DNA of 64,000 nucleotides from Lachnospiraceae bacterium UBA7179 (GCA_002491195.1 DKVL01000071.1:27504-91503); one strand, 5' to 3'. Shown: positions 7,722 through 17,032, counted from the stretch's first letter. The notes: a model not told the origin generated them from the sequence alone. Made by a program: numbers and translations.

Positions 7722-8747
7722 ATGTCAGAAGCAAAGATCTATTATCAGGAAGATTGCAACCTTTCTTTGTTAGAGGGCAAGACAATCGCAGTCATCGGTT
7801 ACGGCAGCCAGGGGCATGCCCATGCGTTAAACGCTAAGGAATCCGGCTGTAATGTTATCATTGGCCTCTATGAGGGCAGCAAGTCATGGGACAAGGCTGT
7901 AAAGCAGGGATTTGAGGTTTATACAGCAGCGGAAGCAGCTAAGAAAGCGGATATCATTATGATTCTGATCAACGATGAGCTGCAGGCGGATATGTACAAG
8001 AAGGATATCGAGCCGAACCTTGAGGCAGGCAATATGTTGATGTTTGCACATGGCTTTAACATTCATTTCGGATGCATCACACCGCCTAAGGATGTCGATG
8101 TTACGATGATCGCGCCGAAGGGACCGGGACATACCGTGCGTTCAGAGTATCAGGCTGGAAAGGGTGTTCCCTGTCTGGTAGCTGTGGAGCAGAATGCTAC
8201 TGGAAAAGCGCTTGACCTGGCGCTTGCCTATGCACTTGCGATCGGCGGAGCCAGAGCCGGTGTGCTTGAGACGACATTTCGGACAGAGACAGAGACCGAC
8301 TTATTCGGCGAGCAGGCAGTTCTCTGCGGCGGCGTATGCGCATTGATGCAGGCAGGTTTCGAGACGCTTGTTGAGGCGGGATATGATCCGAGAAATGCTT
8401 ACTTTGAGTGTATCCATGAGATGAAGCTGATCGTGGATCTGATCTATCAGTCAGGCTTTGCCGGAATGAGATATTCCATCTCCAACACAGCAGAATATGG
8501 CGATTATGTAACAGGACCAAAGCTGATCACAGAGGAGACCAAGAAGACGATGAAGAAGATCCTCTCCGATATTCAGGATGGTACTTTTGCAAAGGAATTC
8601 CTGTTGGATATGTCTCCTGCAGGCCGTCAGGTTCACTTCAAGGCTATGAGAAAACTTGCTTCTGAGCATCCTTCAGAGAAGGTTGGCGAAGAGATCCGCA
8701 AGCTCTACAGCTGGAATAACGAAGAGGACAAACTGGTTAACAACTAA
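7722..8747 (+). CDS. ilvC: Ketol-acid reductoisomerase
   Basis: The 341-residue class I enzyme isomerises and reduces acetolactate or acetohydroxybutyrate using NAD(P)H and Mg2+. The Rossmann motif GYGSQGHAHA is near residue 25; the acidic Mg2+ ligands sit in the TETDLFGEQAVLCGG and ECIHEMK segments of the C-terminal knotted domain. The start was set at ATG 7722, because AAGGAGG at 7707-7713 serves it; the in-frame TTG at 7692 would add ten uncharacteristic residues. It is the last gene of the ilvB-ilvN-ilvH-ilvC unit and is followed by a hairpin. Confidence 0.97.
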   Translation: MSEAKIYYQEDCNLSLLEGKTIAVIGYGSQGHAHALNAKESGCNVIIGLYEGSKSWDKAVKQGFEVYTAAEAAKKADIIMILINDELQADMYKKDIEPNLEAGNMLMFAHGFNIHFGCITPPKDVDVTMIAPKGPGHTVRSEYQAGKGVPCLVAVEQNATGKALDLALAYALAIGGARAGVLETTFRTETETDLFGEQAVLCGGVCALMQAGFETLVEAGYDPRNAYFECIHEMKLIVDLIYQSGFAGMRYSISNTAEYGDYVTGPKLITEETKKTMKKILSDIQDGTFAKEFLLDMSPAGRQVHFKAMRKLASEHPSEKVGEEIRKLYSWNNEEDKLVNN

Positions 8748-8801
8748 TGTTAAAATAATAATTCACATAATATTGGATTATTTTATCAAAAAGTTATTCA
8801 A

Positions 8802-8840
8802 AAGGGAGAAATTAGAAACATACGTTTCTTTTTCTCCCTT
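8802..8840 (+). terminator. Hairpin after ilvC, possible terminator
   Basis: AAGGGAGAAA (8802-8811) pairs with TTTCTCCCTT (8831-8840), and inside it AGAAAC (8814-8819) pairs with GTTTCT (8824-8829) followed by five T. The inner hairpin with its T-run could terminate the ilv transcript; the outer stem would compete with it. The inner arms double as a LexA-like box. Confidence 0.5.
8815..8828. promoter_or_regulatory. Candidate LexA (SOS) box upstream of ruvAB
   Basis: GAAAC-ATAC-GTTTC has perfect inverted arms with a 4-base centre and fits the Gram-positive LexA pattern CGAAC-n4-GTTCG in 12 of 14 positions of the Bacillus consensus. It lies about 30 bases upstream of the ruvA -10 element, near the -35 position, where a repressor could block RNA polymerase. 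Confidence 0.5.
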
Positions 8841-8854
8841 ATTGAATTAATCTG

Positions 8855-8863
8855 TGCTATAAT
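8855..8863 (+). promoter_or_regulatory. Extended -10 promoter of ruvAB
   Basis: TGC-TATAAT forms an extended -10 element; the -35 region (TCCCTT) is poor. Transcription would start near 8870, giving a leader of about 30 bases. Confidence 0.55.
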
Positions 8864-8899
8864 AGATACAGTGGTTTTCTATGAGCGGAGGTACGTGGA

Positions 8900-9508
8900 A
8901 TGTATGCATATATAAAAGGCGAGATTGCCGATATCTCGGAGGATAATCTGGTATTAGAGTGTAATAATATTGGATATAATATCAGAATTCCTCTCAGTGT
9001 AGCACAACGACTGCCGGGAATCGGCAAAACAGTAAAGATTTATACCTACACAAGTGTGCGCGAGGATGCTTTTTTGCTGTTTGGTTTTCTCTCAAAGGAC
9101 GATCTGGAAATCTATAAGAAACTGATTGCAGTAAACGGAATCGGACCTAAGGGTGCATTGAGCATTTTATCGGCAATGAGTGCCGACGATCTTCGGTTTG
9201 CCATCCTTTCCGGCGATGCTAAGGCAATCTCGAAAGCGCCGGGGATCGGAACGAAATCAGCCGAACGGATTATTCTGGAATTGCGCGATAAAGTTCATAT
9301 CACAAGCGAGGCCGTTTCTCCGGATCAGATATCGGAAAATGATGCACAATTAAATTCCGGGGCGAAAAATGAAGCGCTGGAAGCGCTGACAGCCTTGGGA
9401 TACGCTCCGTCTGAGGCATTGAAGGCTTTGCGGCAGATCACAGTCACAGAGGATATGGACTCAGGTGCTATATTGAAACAAGCCTTAAAAGTTATCAGTA
9501 CTATATAA
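8900..9508 (+). CDS. ruvA: Holliday junction branch migration protein RuvA
   Basis: RuvA tetramers bind four-way junctions and load the RuvB motor. The 202-residue protein shows the N-terminal OB domain (MYAYIKGEIADISED), the helix-hairpin-helix pair (LIAVNGIGPKGALSILS and APGIGTKSAERIILELRDK) and the C-terminal domain III (EALEALTALGYAPSEALKAL) that contacts RuvB. Length is typical. GGAGG eight bases upstream supports the start. It is followed after 17 bases by ruvB in one operon; a LexA-like box upstream suggests damage-inducible expression. Confidence 0.97.
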   Translation: MYAYIKGEIADISEDNLVLECNNIGYNIRIPLSVAQRLPGIGKTVKIYTYTSVREDAFLLFGFLSKDDLEIYKKLIAVNGIGPKGALSILSAMSADDLRFAILSGDAKAISKAPGIGTKSAERIILELRDKVHITSEAVSPDQISENDAQLNSGAKNEALEALTALGYAPSEALKALRQITVTEDMDSGAILKQALKVISTI

Positions 9509-9525
9509 ATGTTTTGGAGGGTTCT

Positions 9526-10524
9526 ATGGCAGCCAGAGTGATAGAGACAAAACTTTTGGACGAGGATGTAAAGATTGAAGGAAGTCTTCGTCCGCAGTCA
9601 TTAAAAGATTATATTGGGCAGAAAAAGGCAAAGGAAGTTCTGCGGGTATATATTGAAGCTGCAAAACAGAGGGAGGATTCGTTGGATCATGTTCTTTTCT
9701 ACGGTCCGCCCGGCCTTGGAAAAACGACGCTTGCCGGTATCATCGCAAACGAGATGGGCGTCCACATTAAAGTAACGAGCGGACCTGCCATTGAAAAACC
9801 TGGGGAAATAGCGGCCATTTTGAACGGACTTCAGGAAGGGGATATTCTGTTTATCGATGAGATTCACCGCCTTAACAGGCAGGTGGAGGAGGTACTTTAT
9901 CCTGCCATGGAAGATTTTGCGATTGACATTATGATCGGGAAAGGCACTTCAGCGCGGTCTGTGCGGCTGGATCTGCCCAGATTTACATTGATTGGAGCTA
10001 CGACGCGGGCAGGATTGTTGACAGCTCCTTTGAGAGACCGTTTTGGTGTGATCCAGCATCTTGAGTTTTATTCCGTTGAAGAATTAAAACTGATCATCCA
10101 GCATTCAGCGCGTGTGCTGAATGTACAGATTGACGAGCAGGGAGCGCTGGAGCTTGCCAGAAGAAGCCGCGGGACACCGCGCCTTGCAAACCGTATGCTG
10201 CGCAGGGTGCGGGACTTTGCACAGGTAAAATATGATGGGCGGATCACCCTGGAAGCTGCAAACACAGCGCTTGACATACTGGACGTCGATAAACTCGGAC
10301 TTGATCAGACAGACAGGTTGATTCTGATGACCATGATCGAGCGCTTTGCCGGCGGTCCAGTGGGATTAGACACCTTATCCGCGGCAATCGGCGAAGACAG
10401 CGGCACCATTGAGGATGTGTATGAACCGTACCTGATTAAGAACGGTTTTATCACACGCACGCCGCGCGGCAGAGTTGTATCCGAACTTACGTACCGCCAT
10501 TTCGGACTTGAAATACCAGAGTAG
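9526..10524 (+). CDS. ruvB: Holliday junction branch migration helicase RuvB
   Basis: This 332-residue AAA+ ATPase drives branch migration with RuvA. Walker A is FYGPPGLGKTT, Walker B LFIDEIHRLN, sensor 1 lies in TLIGATTRAG, the arginine-finger region in APLRDRFG, and the C-terminal winged helix ends RGRVVSELTYRHFGL. The ATG at 9526 was chosen over the in-frame TTG at 9514 because TGGAGG lies between them at the right distance. The N-terminus ETKLLDEDVKIEGSLRP matches the family. It is translationally close to ruvA and 56 bases before zapA. Confidence 0.97.
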   Translation: MAARVIETKLLDEDVKIEGSLRPQSLKDYIGQKKAKEVLRVYIEAAKQREDSLDHVLFYGPPGLGKTTLAGIIANEMGVHIKVTSGPAIEKPGEIAAILNGLQEGDILFIDEIHRLNRQVEEVLYPAMEDFAIDIMIGKGTSARSVRLDLPRFTLIGATTRAGLLTAPLRDRFGVIQHLEFYSVEELKLIIQHSARVLNVQIDEQGALELARRSRGTPRLANRMLRRVRDFAQVKYDGRITLEAANTALDILDVDKLGLDQTDRLILMTMIERFAGGPVGLDTLSAAIGEDSGTIEDVYEPYLIKNGFITRTPRGRVVSELTYRHFGLEIPE

Positions 10525-10580
10525 TATTTGATATAATATATAAAATTTTATAAAAATTTGCATAAAAAGGGGGCAAGATT

Positions 10581-10991
10581 ATGTCTGCCAAAACAGATAC
10601 AGAAGTCATTATCGGAGGCAAAGTACTGACTGTCAGCGGCAACGAGAGTGTAGAATATCTGCAGAAGGTCGCATCCTATATCAACAATAAAATCAACGAA
10701 TACGCAAAAATGGACAGTTTTAAGAGACAGTCTGTCGACAAACAGAATATGCTGATTCAGTTAAATATAGCAGATGACTATTTCAAAGCCAAAAAACAGA
10801 TAGAGCTTCTCGAACAGGATTTGAAGGCAAAAGACAACGAACTGTATGACTTAAAACATGAGTTGATCGCCACTCAGATCAAACTTGATAACACCGCAAA
10901 ATCGCTGAAAGAAGCCAATGAAACGTTAAATGAAAATTCGAAGCAGATTGTCCGGCTTGAGACGGAATTAAAGGAATCGAAAAAAGCATGA
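10581..10991 (+). CDS. zapA: Cell division protein ZapA
   Basis: ZapA bundles FtsZ filaments at the division ring. The 136-residue protein has the N-terminal ZapA globular domain (EVIIGGKVLTVSGNESVEYLQKVASYINNKI, split here by motif: VIIGGK, SVEYLQ, VASYIN) and a long C-terminal coiled coil (residues 70-134) rich in Lys, Glu and Leu that mediates dimerisation. GGGGGC-like purines precede the ATG at 10581. Its last four bases overlap the ATG of the U32 gene (ATGA), implying translational coupling. Confidence 0.92.
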   Translation: MSAKTDTEVIIGGKVLTVSGNESVEYLQKVASYINNKINEYAKMDSFKRQSVDKQNMLIQLNIADDYFKAKKQIELLEQDLKAKDNELYDLKHELIATQIKLDNTAKSLKEANETLNENSKQIVRLETELKESKKA

Positions 10992-13192
10992 GGAAACAAA
11001 AAGTGGAACTGTTAGCGCCCGCCGGCAATTTTGCATGTTTCCGGGCAGCGGTTAATGCCGGAGCCGATGCAGTGTATCTCGGCGGAGAGCAGTATGGTGC
11101 ACGCGCATATGCGGGAAATTTTTCGTCAGAAGAAATCATAAACGCGCTACATATTGCGCATATGTTTGACAAAAAGATTTATCTGACGGTCAATACACTT
11201 GTGAAGGAAAGTGAGTTTGGGAATCTGATTCCGTACATTACGCCCTTGTATGAATCGGGGCTGGATGGCGTGATCGTTCAGGATATCGGCGTGTTGAGAT
11301 GTCTGCGGGAGAATTTTCCTGCATTAGAGCTGCATGCAAGCACTCAGATGACCATTACAGGTGTCTATGGTGCGATATATCTGAAACAACTTGGCGTTTG
11401 CCGTGTTGTTCCTGCGCGAGAGCTGTCTCTTGAGGAAATCAAGGACATGAAATCAAAGACGGATCTGGAGGTCGAGTGTTTTGTTCATGGCGCGATGTGC
11501 TATGCGTATTCCGGACAATGCCTTTTCAGTTCGATTCTGGGTGGCAGAAGCGGTAATCGTGGGCGTTGTGCAGGACCATGCCGTTTGCCATACACCAATG
11601 ATAAGAGTCGTAAGAATCGCGCACAGTATCCTATCAGCTTAAAGGATATGTATACACTTCCGATACTGCCGGAACTGATACAGGCCGGGATTGACTCGTT
11701 CAAAATAGAGGGGCGTATGAAAAGCCCGGAATATGTAGCTGGCGTCACGGCAATCTATCGGAAATATATTGATTGGTATCTGGAACATCCGGGGAAAGCA
11801 TACCAGATTCATCCGAAGGATGAACAGATCATCCGGCAGTTATATATTCGTTCGGACACTTGTAACGGATATTATCAAAGACACAATGACAAGTCCATGG
11901 TTACACTAACGGAGCCTGGATATTCCGGAAGTTCACCGGAAATTTTAAAAGAGATTCAGGATCAGTATATCGCACAAAATATCCTCTTGCCGATAACTGG
12001 TTTTGCAAGAATTTATGCAGGAGAACCAGCAGAACTGACACTTGTGTGTGACAGTGTTTCCGTGACTGTGACAGGAGCAGAAGCAAGTCCGGCACAGAAC
12101 AAGCCGCTGAGCGAAGCGGATATTTCCCGGAAACTTGCAAAACTTGGAGATACATGTTTTGCGTTCTCTGAACTGACGGTGGACACAGACGGAGCTTCCT
12201 TTATGCCAGTGAAAGCGCTGAACGATCTGCGGCGTATGGCGGCTTCCAGATTAGAATCAGAAATCCTGCAACAGAAAAGTCTGGGCCGAACAGTTTTTTC
12301 TGGGAAGTCAGATGCGGAAAGAAAACTTGCATGTCACAGAAAGATTGAACGCAGCAAAGAAATAAATACCTTGTGTGTACTGGTTACAACCCGTGAACAG
12401 CTTTTAGCTGCCAATACGTTTTCTGACATCCATAATATCTATGTGGACGCTGACATTTTTTTGCAGGAGATTGCGGTACAACCATTGCTGCTGCCTGAAA
12501 AAGAGTATTTCCTGGTGCTGCCTCATATTTTTCGAAAAAGGAGTTACCAATATTTGTCAACCTATGAAAAATTATTAGGAGACAACTGCTTTAACGGTGT
12601 TCTGGTCAGAAATTTTGAGGAATTGGAATGGCTTAATGAGATTGGCTATCCCAAAAAGATCTGCTCTGATTATACTGTATATGCATGGAATAACGCTTCG
12701 CTTGCCTTTCTGTCAGAACAGTTTGACTGTGTTACACTTCCCCTGGAACTGAACAGAAAGGAGCTGGACGGGCTTTCCATAGATCCAGACCGCAATGTCA
12801 GCTTTGTTTTATATGGCTATATTCCTATGATGTATTCGGCGAACTGTGTCAAAAAGACATTGGAGCATTGTATAAAAGATAACACAGCTGCAAATAATAT
12901 AGATCATTTGACAGACCGCTATCAAAATGTTTTCACCGTAACGCAAAACTGTAAGCATTGTTATAATATTCTGTATAATACAGTACCCTTGTCGCTTCAT
13001 GGACAGCTTGCGGGGATTTTAAAAAAGAGATATTGTCAGCTGCGGCTTGATTTTACTATTGAAGATGCAGTACAGACACATGAAGTAATGGAATATTATG
13101 TCAGCAGTATAAACGGAGATGAAACATTGACCGACAGAGAACTTCCTTATACCAAATTTACAAACGGACATTATAAGCGTGGAGTAGAGTAA
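10988..13192 (+). CDS. Peptidase U32 family protein (RNA-modification type, with DUF3656 region)
   Basis: The 734-residue protein carries the U32 domain in its first 330 residues: LLAPAGNFACF at the start, AVYLGGEQYGAR, and the signature ECFVHGAMCYAYSGQCLFSS followed by GNRGRCAGPCR, with the Cys cluster expected to bind an iron-sulfur centre. The long remainder matches the extended architecture of the family. Despite the name, characterised relatives (TrhP, RlhA) act in hydroxylation of tRNA or 23S rRNA, not proteolysis, so an RNA-modification role is the best inference. It overlaps zapA by four bases and precedes the SEDS-PBP gene by one base. Confidence 0.92.
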   Translation: MRKQKVELLAPAGNFACFRAAVNAGADAVYLGGEQYGARAYAGNFSSEEIINALHIAHMFDKKIYLTVNTLVKESEFGNLIPYITPLYESGLDGVIVQDIGVLRCLRENFPALELHASTQMTITGVYGAIYLKQLGVCRVVPARELSLEEIKDMKSKTDLEVECFVHGAMCYAYSGQCLFSSILGGRSGNRGRCAGPCRLPYTNDKSRKNRAQYPISLKDMYTLPILPELIQAGIDSFKIEGRMKSPEYVAGVTAIYRKYIDWYLEHPGKAYQIHPKDEQIIRQLYIRSDTCNGYYQRHNDKSMVTLTEPGYSGSSPEILKEIQDQYIAQNILLPITGFARIYAGEPAELTLVCDSVSVTVTGAEASPAQNKPLSEADISRKLAKLGDTCFAFSELTVDTDGASFMPVKALNDLRRMAASRLESEILQQKSLGRTVFSGKSDAERKLACHRKIERSKEINTLCVLVTTREQLLAANTFSDIHNIYVDADIFLQEIAVQPLLLPEKEYFLVLPHIFRKRSYQYLSTYEKLLGDNCFNGVLVRNFEELEWLNEIGYPKKICSDYTVYAWNNASLAFLSEQFDCVTLPLELNRKELDGLSIDPDRNVSFVLYGYIPMMYSANCVKKTLEHCIKDNTAANNIDHLTDRYQNVFTVTQNCKHCYNILYNTVPLSLHGQLAGILKKRYCQLRLDFTIEDAVQTHEVMEYYVSSINGDETLTDRELPYTKFTNGHYKRGVE

Positions 13193-13193
13193 A

Positions 13194-16001
13194 ATGCTTA
13201 AAGCAGTAATCGAATTATCAAAATATATTTTAGTGATCAATATTTTTTTATATACATTAACCAGTTATATCGTTCTTCGGCGTGATGACAGGGAGCGCAG
13301 AAGCTTTGTTTTTGTACTGCAATCTGTTATGATTTTTGTGAACCATATGACAGGAAGCCTTGTACTGCTATCGTCAAGGAAGGACTTTACATATCTGTTT
13401 TTATCTCTTTTTCAAATGATAACTGTGTTTACTTATTTGGTTCTGATGCGCGTAATCTATCCAAGAGCCAACAGACTGATTCAAAATCACATAGCACTGT
13501 TACTCTCCATCAGTTTTGTCATCCTGACACGAATATCCCTGACTCGTTCGATCCGTCAGTTTGTGATCGTGGCAATATCGCTTGTGGTCGCACTGATTGT
13601 TCCGGTCTTTATGAAATATATCAATCTTTGGAAAAAATGTGAATTCATCTTTGCAGCAGCAGGGATTCTGATCCTGGGGATAGTACTAATTAGCGGCAGT
13701 ATTACGAATGGTTCCAAGTTGTCCTTTTCTATTATGGGACTATCCTTTCAGCCATCGGAGTTTGTGAAGATCATTTATGTGTTATTTATAGCAGCGATCC
13801 TGTCAAGGGCAGAACGCTTTATGCATATTGTGATCTCAGCAGTTTTGGCAGCGATCCATGTCCTGATTCTTGTCGCCTCCAAAGATCTTGGAAGTGCCTT
13901 GATTTATTTTATCACTTATATAATCCTCTTATTTGTGGCGACACATCAGTTTCGGTATCTGATACTTGGTCTCGCAGGTGGTTCTGCAGCAGCGTACGTC
14001 TCCTATCTCCTGTTTTCCCATGTGCGCGTTCGCGTTGCAGCATGGCTTGATCCGTGGAATGACATCAACGCTACTGGTTATCAGATTGCGCAATCTCTGT
14101 TTGGCATTGGAACTGGCGGATGGTTTGGCATGGGGATCGATGCGGGTATGCCCAGTTCTATTCCTTATGTAGAGCAGGATTTTATCTTCTCTGCCATCTG
14201 TGAAGAGTTTGGTGTCCTTTTTGGGATCTGCCTGATTGCAGTTTGTGTGAACTTATTTCTGGAAATTGTGCATATAGCACATTCCTGCTATGATTCCTTT
14301 ATGAAATATGCTTCTTATGGATTAGGGATCATGTATATCGTACAGCTTTTTCTCACGATCGGTGGCAACAGCAAGTTTATACCGCTGACTGGTGTAACGC
14401 TGCCCTTGATCAGTTATGGTGGAAGTTCCGTACTTGCCTCTCTGATCATGTTTTCTATCATTCAGGGATTTTATATCAACAATGACCTGTATTATGAAGA
14501 TCTATACGATCAGGATGATGACTATGAAATCAACGAAAACAATTTTTATGAATATGACGATTCTGCCGAAGAAAACAGTCGTGGAATGCCGGCATTCTGT
14601 ACGCCGACGTTTCCTATGAATATGATTGCAGTGGTTTTTGCGGGATTGTTTGTTGCAATCAGCGGATATCTGATACATTATGTATATTTTGACAGCCCCC
14701 AGATTATCAACAATGCATACAACGCAAAACGTCAGGATATTTTGGCAGCAAAGACGATTCGGGGAGATATTCTCTCTGCAGACGGTGAGGTTCTTGCTAC
14801 GACTTTGCTCAATACAGATGAGCGGTATTATCCTTATGGTGAGGTTTTTTCTCATGCAGTCGGTTACGCTTCCCATGGGAGGATGGGGGTAGAACAGAGT
14901 GCTAACATGTTTCTTGTTTCTTCTAATATTTCTCTTGGCAACAAACTGCAGGATGATCTGTCAGACGAGAAACATATGGGAAACACAGTTGTCACCACAT
15001 ACGATGCAAGACTGCAGAAAATAGCATATACTGCAATGGGAGTATACAATGGGGCTGTGATCGTGACAGAGCCATCAACAGGGCGAATCCTTGCAATGGT
15101 ATCCAAACCGGACTTTGATCCCAATAAGATCGGGCAGATGTGGGATAACATTCTGGCGGACACAACAAGCTCTGTCCTGTTAAACAGAGTTACGCAAGGC
15201 CTGTATCCACCAGGATCTACTTTTAAAATTCTCACAGCGCTGGAATATATACGGGAAAATCCAGAAACTTATCAGGATTATCGATTTCAGTGCAGTGGAA
15301 AATTTACAAATAATGCAGATACGATCAACTGTTTCCATGGTACAAGTCATGGAACAGTCGATTTTACAAAATCTTTTGCAAAATCCTGCAATGCGTCATT
15401 TGCCAATATCGGGCTTACGCTTAACAGAGAACAGTTTATGCAGACGCTTGATAGTCTGTATTTTAACAACAGTCTTCCTGTTGATTTCCTGGCGAATGTC
15501 AGTCGTATCTCAGACGAAATTGCGGATAATGACAGTGTAATGCTCCAAACTGTGATTGGTCAGGGAACAACACAGATGACGCCGATCCAGCTTGCCATGA
15601 TCACTGCTATGATCGCCAATAACGGAGAGATGATGACGCCATATATGATCGATCACATTGAAACGGCAGGCGGAGAGGTGATTAAACAGTACGAACCGGT
15701 ATCACTCGGGCAGCTCATCACAGAGGAGGAGGCTGCAGCACTGCAAGAAGTTATGAAAGCAGTAGTGCAGGAAGGCACAGGCACCCGCCTGATCAGTGAA
15801 GAATACAGTGCGGCTGGCAAAACTGGTTCGGCGGAGTTTAATGATTCTTCGGATTCTCATGCATGGTTTACCGGTTATACTTATGATACGGAGGTTCCTC
15901 TTCAGATAACAGTTATCCTGGAAGGCGCCGGAAGCGGGGGAGAGTACGCAGTGCCGATGGCGAGAAGAATATTAGACCAGTATTATACAGAAAACAGATA
16001 A
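13194..16001 (+). CDS. SEDS (FtsW/RodA/SpoVE) glycosyltransferase fused to a penicillin-binding transpeptidase
   Basis: This 935-residue protein joins two enzymes normally made separately. Residues 1-435 are a polytopic SEDS domain with about ten membrane segments, FQPSEFVKI, the catalytic-type Asp286 in WLDPWNDINATGYQ, and LPLISYGGSS. An acidic linker (about 440-465; YEDLYDQDDDYEIN) leads to a further membrane helix (about 475-497) and a class B/PbpA-like transpeptidase with S675-TFK, S731-C-N733 and K876-TG. The reaction is peptidoglycan polymerisation plus cross-linking at the outer membrane face. The frame is continuous with no sign of a frameshift; the ATG lies one base after the U32 stop, with GGAG inside that gene. 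The non-catalytic pedestal domain of PBP2/FtsI appears short. Confidence 0.93.
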   Translation: MLKAVIELSKYILVINIFLYTLTSYIVLRRDDRERRSFVFVLQSVMIFVNHMTGSLVLLSSRKDFTYLFLSLFQMITVFTYLVLMRVIYPRANRLIQNHIALLLSISFVILTRISLTRSIRQFVIVAISLVVALIVPVFMKYINLWKKCEFIFAAAGILILGIVLISGSITNGSKLSFSIMGLSFQPSEFVKIIYVLFIAAILSRAERFMHIVISAVLAAIHVLILVASKDLGSALIYFITYIILLFVATHQFRYLILGLAGGSAAAYVSYLLFSHVRVRVAAWLDPWNDINATGYQIAQSLFGIGTGGWFGMGIDAGMPSSIPYVEQDFIFSAICEEFGVLFGICLIAVCVNLFLEIVHIAHSCYDSFMKYASYGLGIMYIVQLFLTIGGNSKFIPLTGVTLPLISYGGSSVLASLIMFSIIQGFYINNDLYYEDLYDQDDDYEINENNFYEYDDSAEENSRGMPAFCTPTFPMNMIAVVFAGLFVAISGYLIHYVYFDSPQIINNAYNAKRQDILAAKTIRGDILSADGEVLATTLLNTDERYYPYGEVFSHAVGYASHGRMGVEQSANMFLVSSNISLGNKLQDDLSDEKHMGNTVVTTYDARLQKIAYTAMGVYNGAVIVTEPSTGRILAMVSKPDFDPNKIGQMWDNILADTTSSVLLNRVTQGLYPPGSTFKILTALEYIRENPETYQDYRFQCSGKFTNNADTINCFHGTSHGTVDFTKSFAKSCNASFANIGLTLNREQFMQTLDSLYFNNSLPVDFLANVSRISDEIADNDSVMLQTVIGQGTTQMTPIQLAMITAMIANNGEMMTPYMIDHIETAGGEVIKQYEPVSLGQLITEEEAAALQEVMKAVVQEGTGTRLISEEYSAAGKTGSAEFNDSSDSHAWFTGYTYDTEVPLQITVILEGAGSGGEYAVPMARRILDQYYTENR

Positions 16002-16016
16002 GTGCTATCTGCTTTT
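15995..16016 (+). terminator. Short hairpin at the end of the SEDS-PBP gene
   Basis: CAGATA (15995-16000) pairs with TATCTG (16006-16011) across five bases, followed by C and five T. The stop codon lies in the stem/loop. The stem is short, so termination may be partial. Confidence 0.5.
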
Positions 16017-16049
16017 TGTATAAAAAATCACAAAAATATGAATAATACT

Positions 16050-16078
16050 TTGTAATTTTTTGCAAAAAGGTGTATATT
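16050..16078 (+). promoter_or_regulatory. Promoter of the CheX-like/CheY-like pair
   Basis: TTGTAA (16050-16055) and TATATT (16073-16078) are 17 bases apart, 39 bases upstream of the next start codon. Confidence 0.6.
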
Positions 16079-16117
16079 AGAAATAGATAAAATTTTATGG
16101 TAGGAGGAGGCTGAAAA

Positions 16118-16990
16118 ATGATTAACCGCTTATTCGGAAATTATCTGGTAGAAAAGCAAATAATATCACAAAGTCAGCTTGATGATTTACTTCCTGTTCA
16201 GAAAGACTTTAGAGCTGAAGTGGAGACGATAGCAGTTATCAATAAAGTTCTTACATCAGCTGCTGCGCAGGAGCTTCTGGGACAGATCGATAGAGAAAAG
16301 GAACATTTTGGTGAAGCTGCTATTGAAGCAGGATATCTCAGCGATGAAAAACTGGACGAGATTTTGACATATCAGTCAAATTCTTTTATGAAATTTATTC
16401 AGAGTCTTTTAAACAGGGGGATATTTAGTTTGGAACAGATCAATCCTTTCCTGGATGAATTTCAACAGCGCGGTGGATACAACGATGCGCAGATCAGTTC
16501 ACTGATCCATGATGATCTGGAACAGTGCATCCAGATTTTTGTGCCGCTGAAATCAGAACAACTCAAAGAATACACGCTTACTCTTGTTCAGACGATACGC
16601 AGGCTGATTGACTGTGATGCATATCTGGATAAGGCATACACAGCGCGTTCCCTGCAGCTTGATCAATATGCATGCCAGATGATTGTCGGAGATATGCATA
16701 TGAAAGTATATATCAGCGCTCCGGACAATGGTCTGCTTGCTATTGCCAATTACTTTACGGAGGATACATATGAAACAGTTGATGCAGACGCCCTGGATAA
16801 TGTTGGAGAATTTATCAACTGCGTAAATGGTCTGTTTGCAACGAATCTGAGTTATGATGATGTCACAATTGATATGAATTCGCCTGAGTATTCTGTCGAT
16901 GGACCGTTTATCAGCAACGAGAAATTGTATGTCATCCCTATTCATGCGAATGGTTGTAGTTTCAGGGCAGTTTTAGAAGTATATGAATAA
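16118..16990 (+). CDS. CheX-like protein with N-terminal GspE/MshE-N-type region
   Basis: The 290-residue protein has two parts. Residues 1-115 (GNYLVEKQIISQSQLDDLL; GEAAIEAGYLSDEKLDEIL) look like the two-helix repeats of GspE/MshE N-terminal domains. Residues 120-290 resemble CheX/CheC-type domains, with the usual cores DNVGEFINCVNGLFA and a beta-rich end. CheX proteins dephosphorylate CheY; here the gene is directly followed by a stand-alone receiver, so a phosphatase or output partner of that receiver is the likely role. No flagellar or chemoreceptor genes are nearby, so the pathway may not be motility. AGGAGGAGG precedes the start. Confidence 0.72.
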   Translation: MINRLFGNYLVEKQIISQSQLDDLLPVQKDFRAEVETIAVINKVLTSAAAQELLGQIDREKEHFGEAAIEAGYLSDEKLDEILTYQSNSFMKFIQSLLNRGIFSLEQINPFLDEFQQRGGYNDAQISSLIHDDLEQCIQIFVPLKSEQLKEYTLTLVQTIRRLIDCDAYLDKAYTARSLQLDQYACQMIVGDMHMKVYISAPDNGLLAIANYFTEDTYETVDADALDNVGEFINCVNGLFATNLSYDDVTIDMNSPEYSVDGPFISNEKLYVIPIHANGCSFRAVLEVYE

Positions 16991-17032
16991 TGTGCTTTCC
17001 AAAATATAAGAAGATAGTAAGGAGATTAAAAA

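Noticed and set aside
10988..13192. True peptidase function for the U32 protein
   Set aside because: Characterised relatives act on RNA, and the Cys cluster fits an iron-sulfur centre rather than a protease site.
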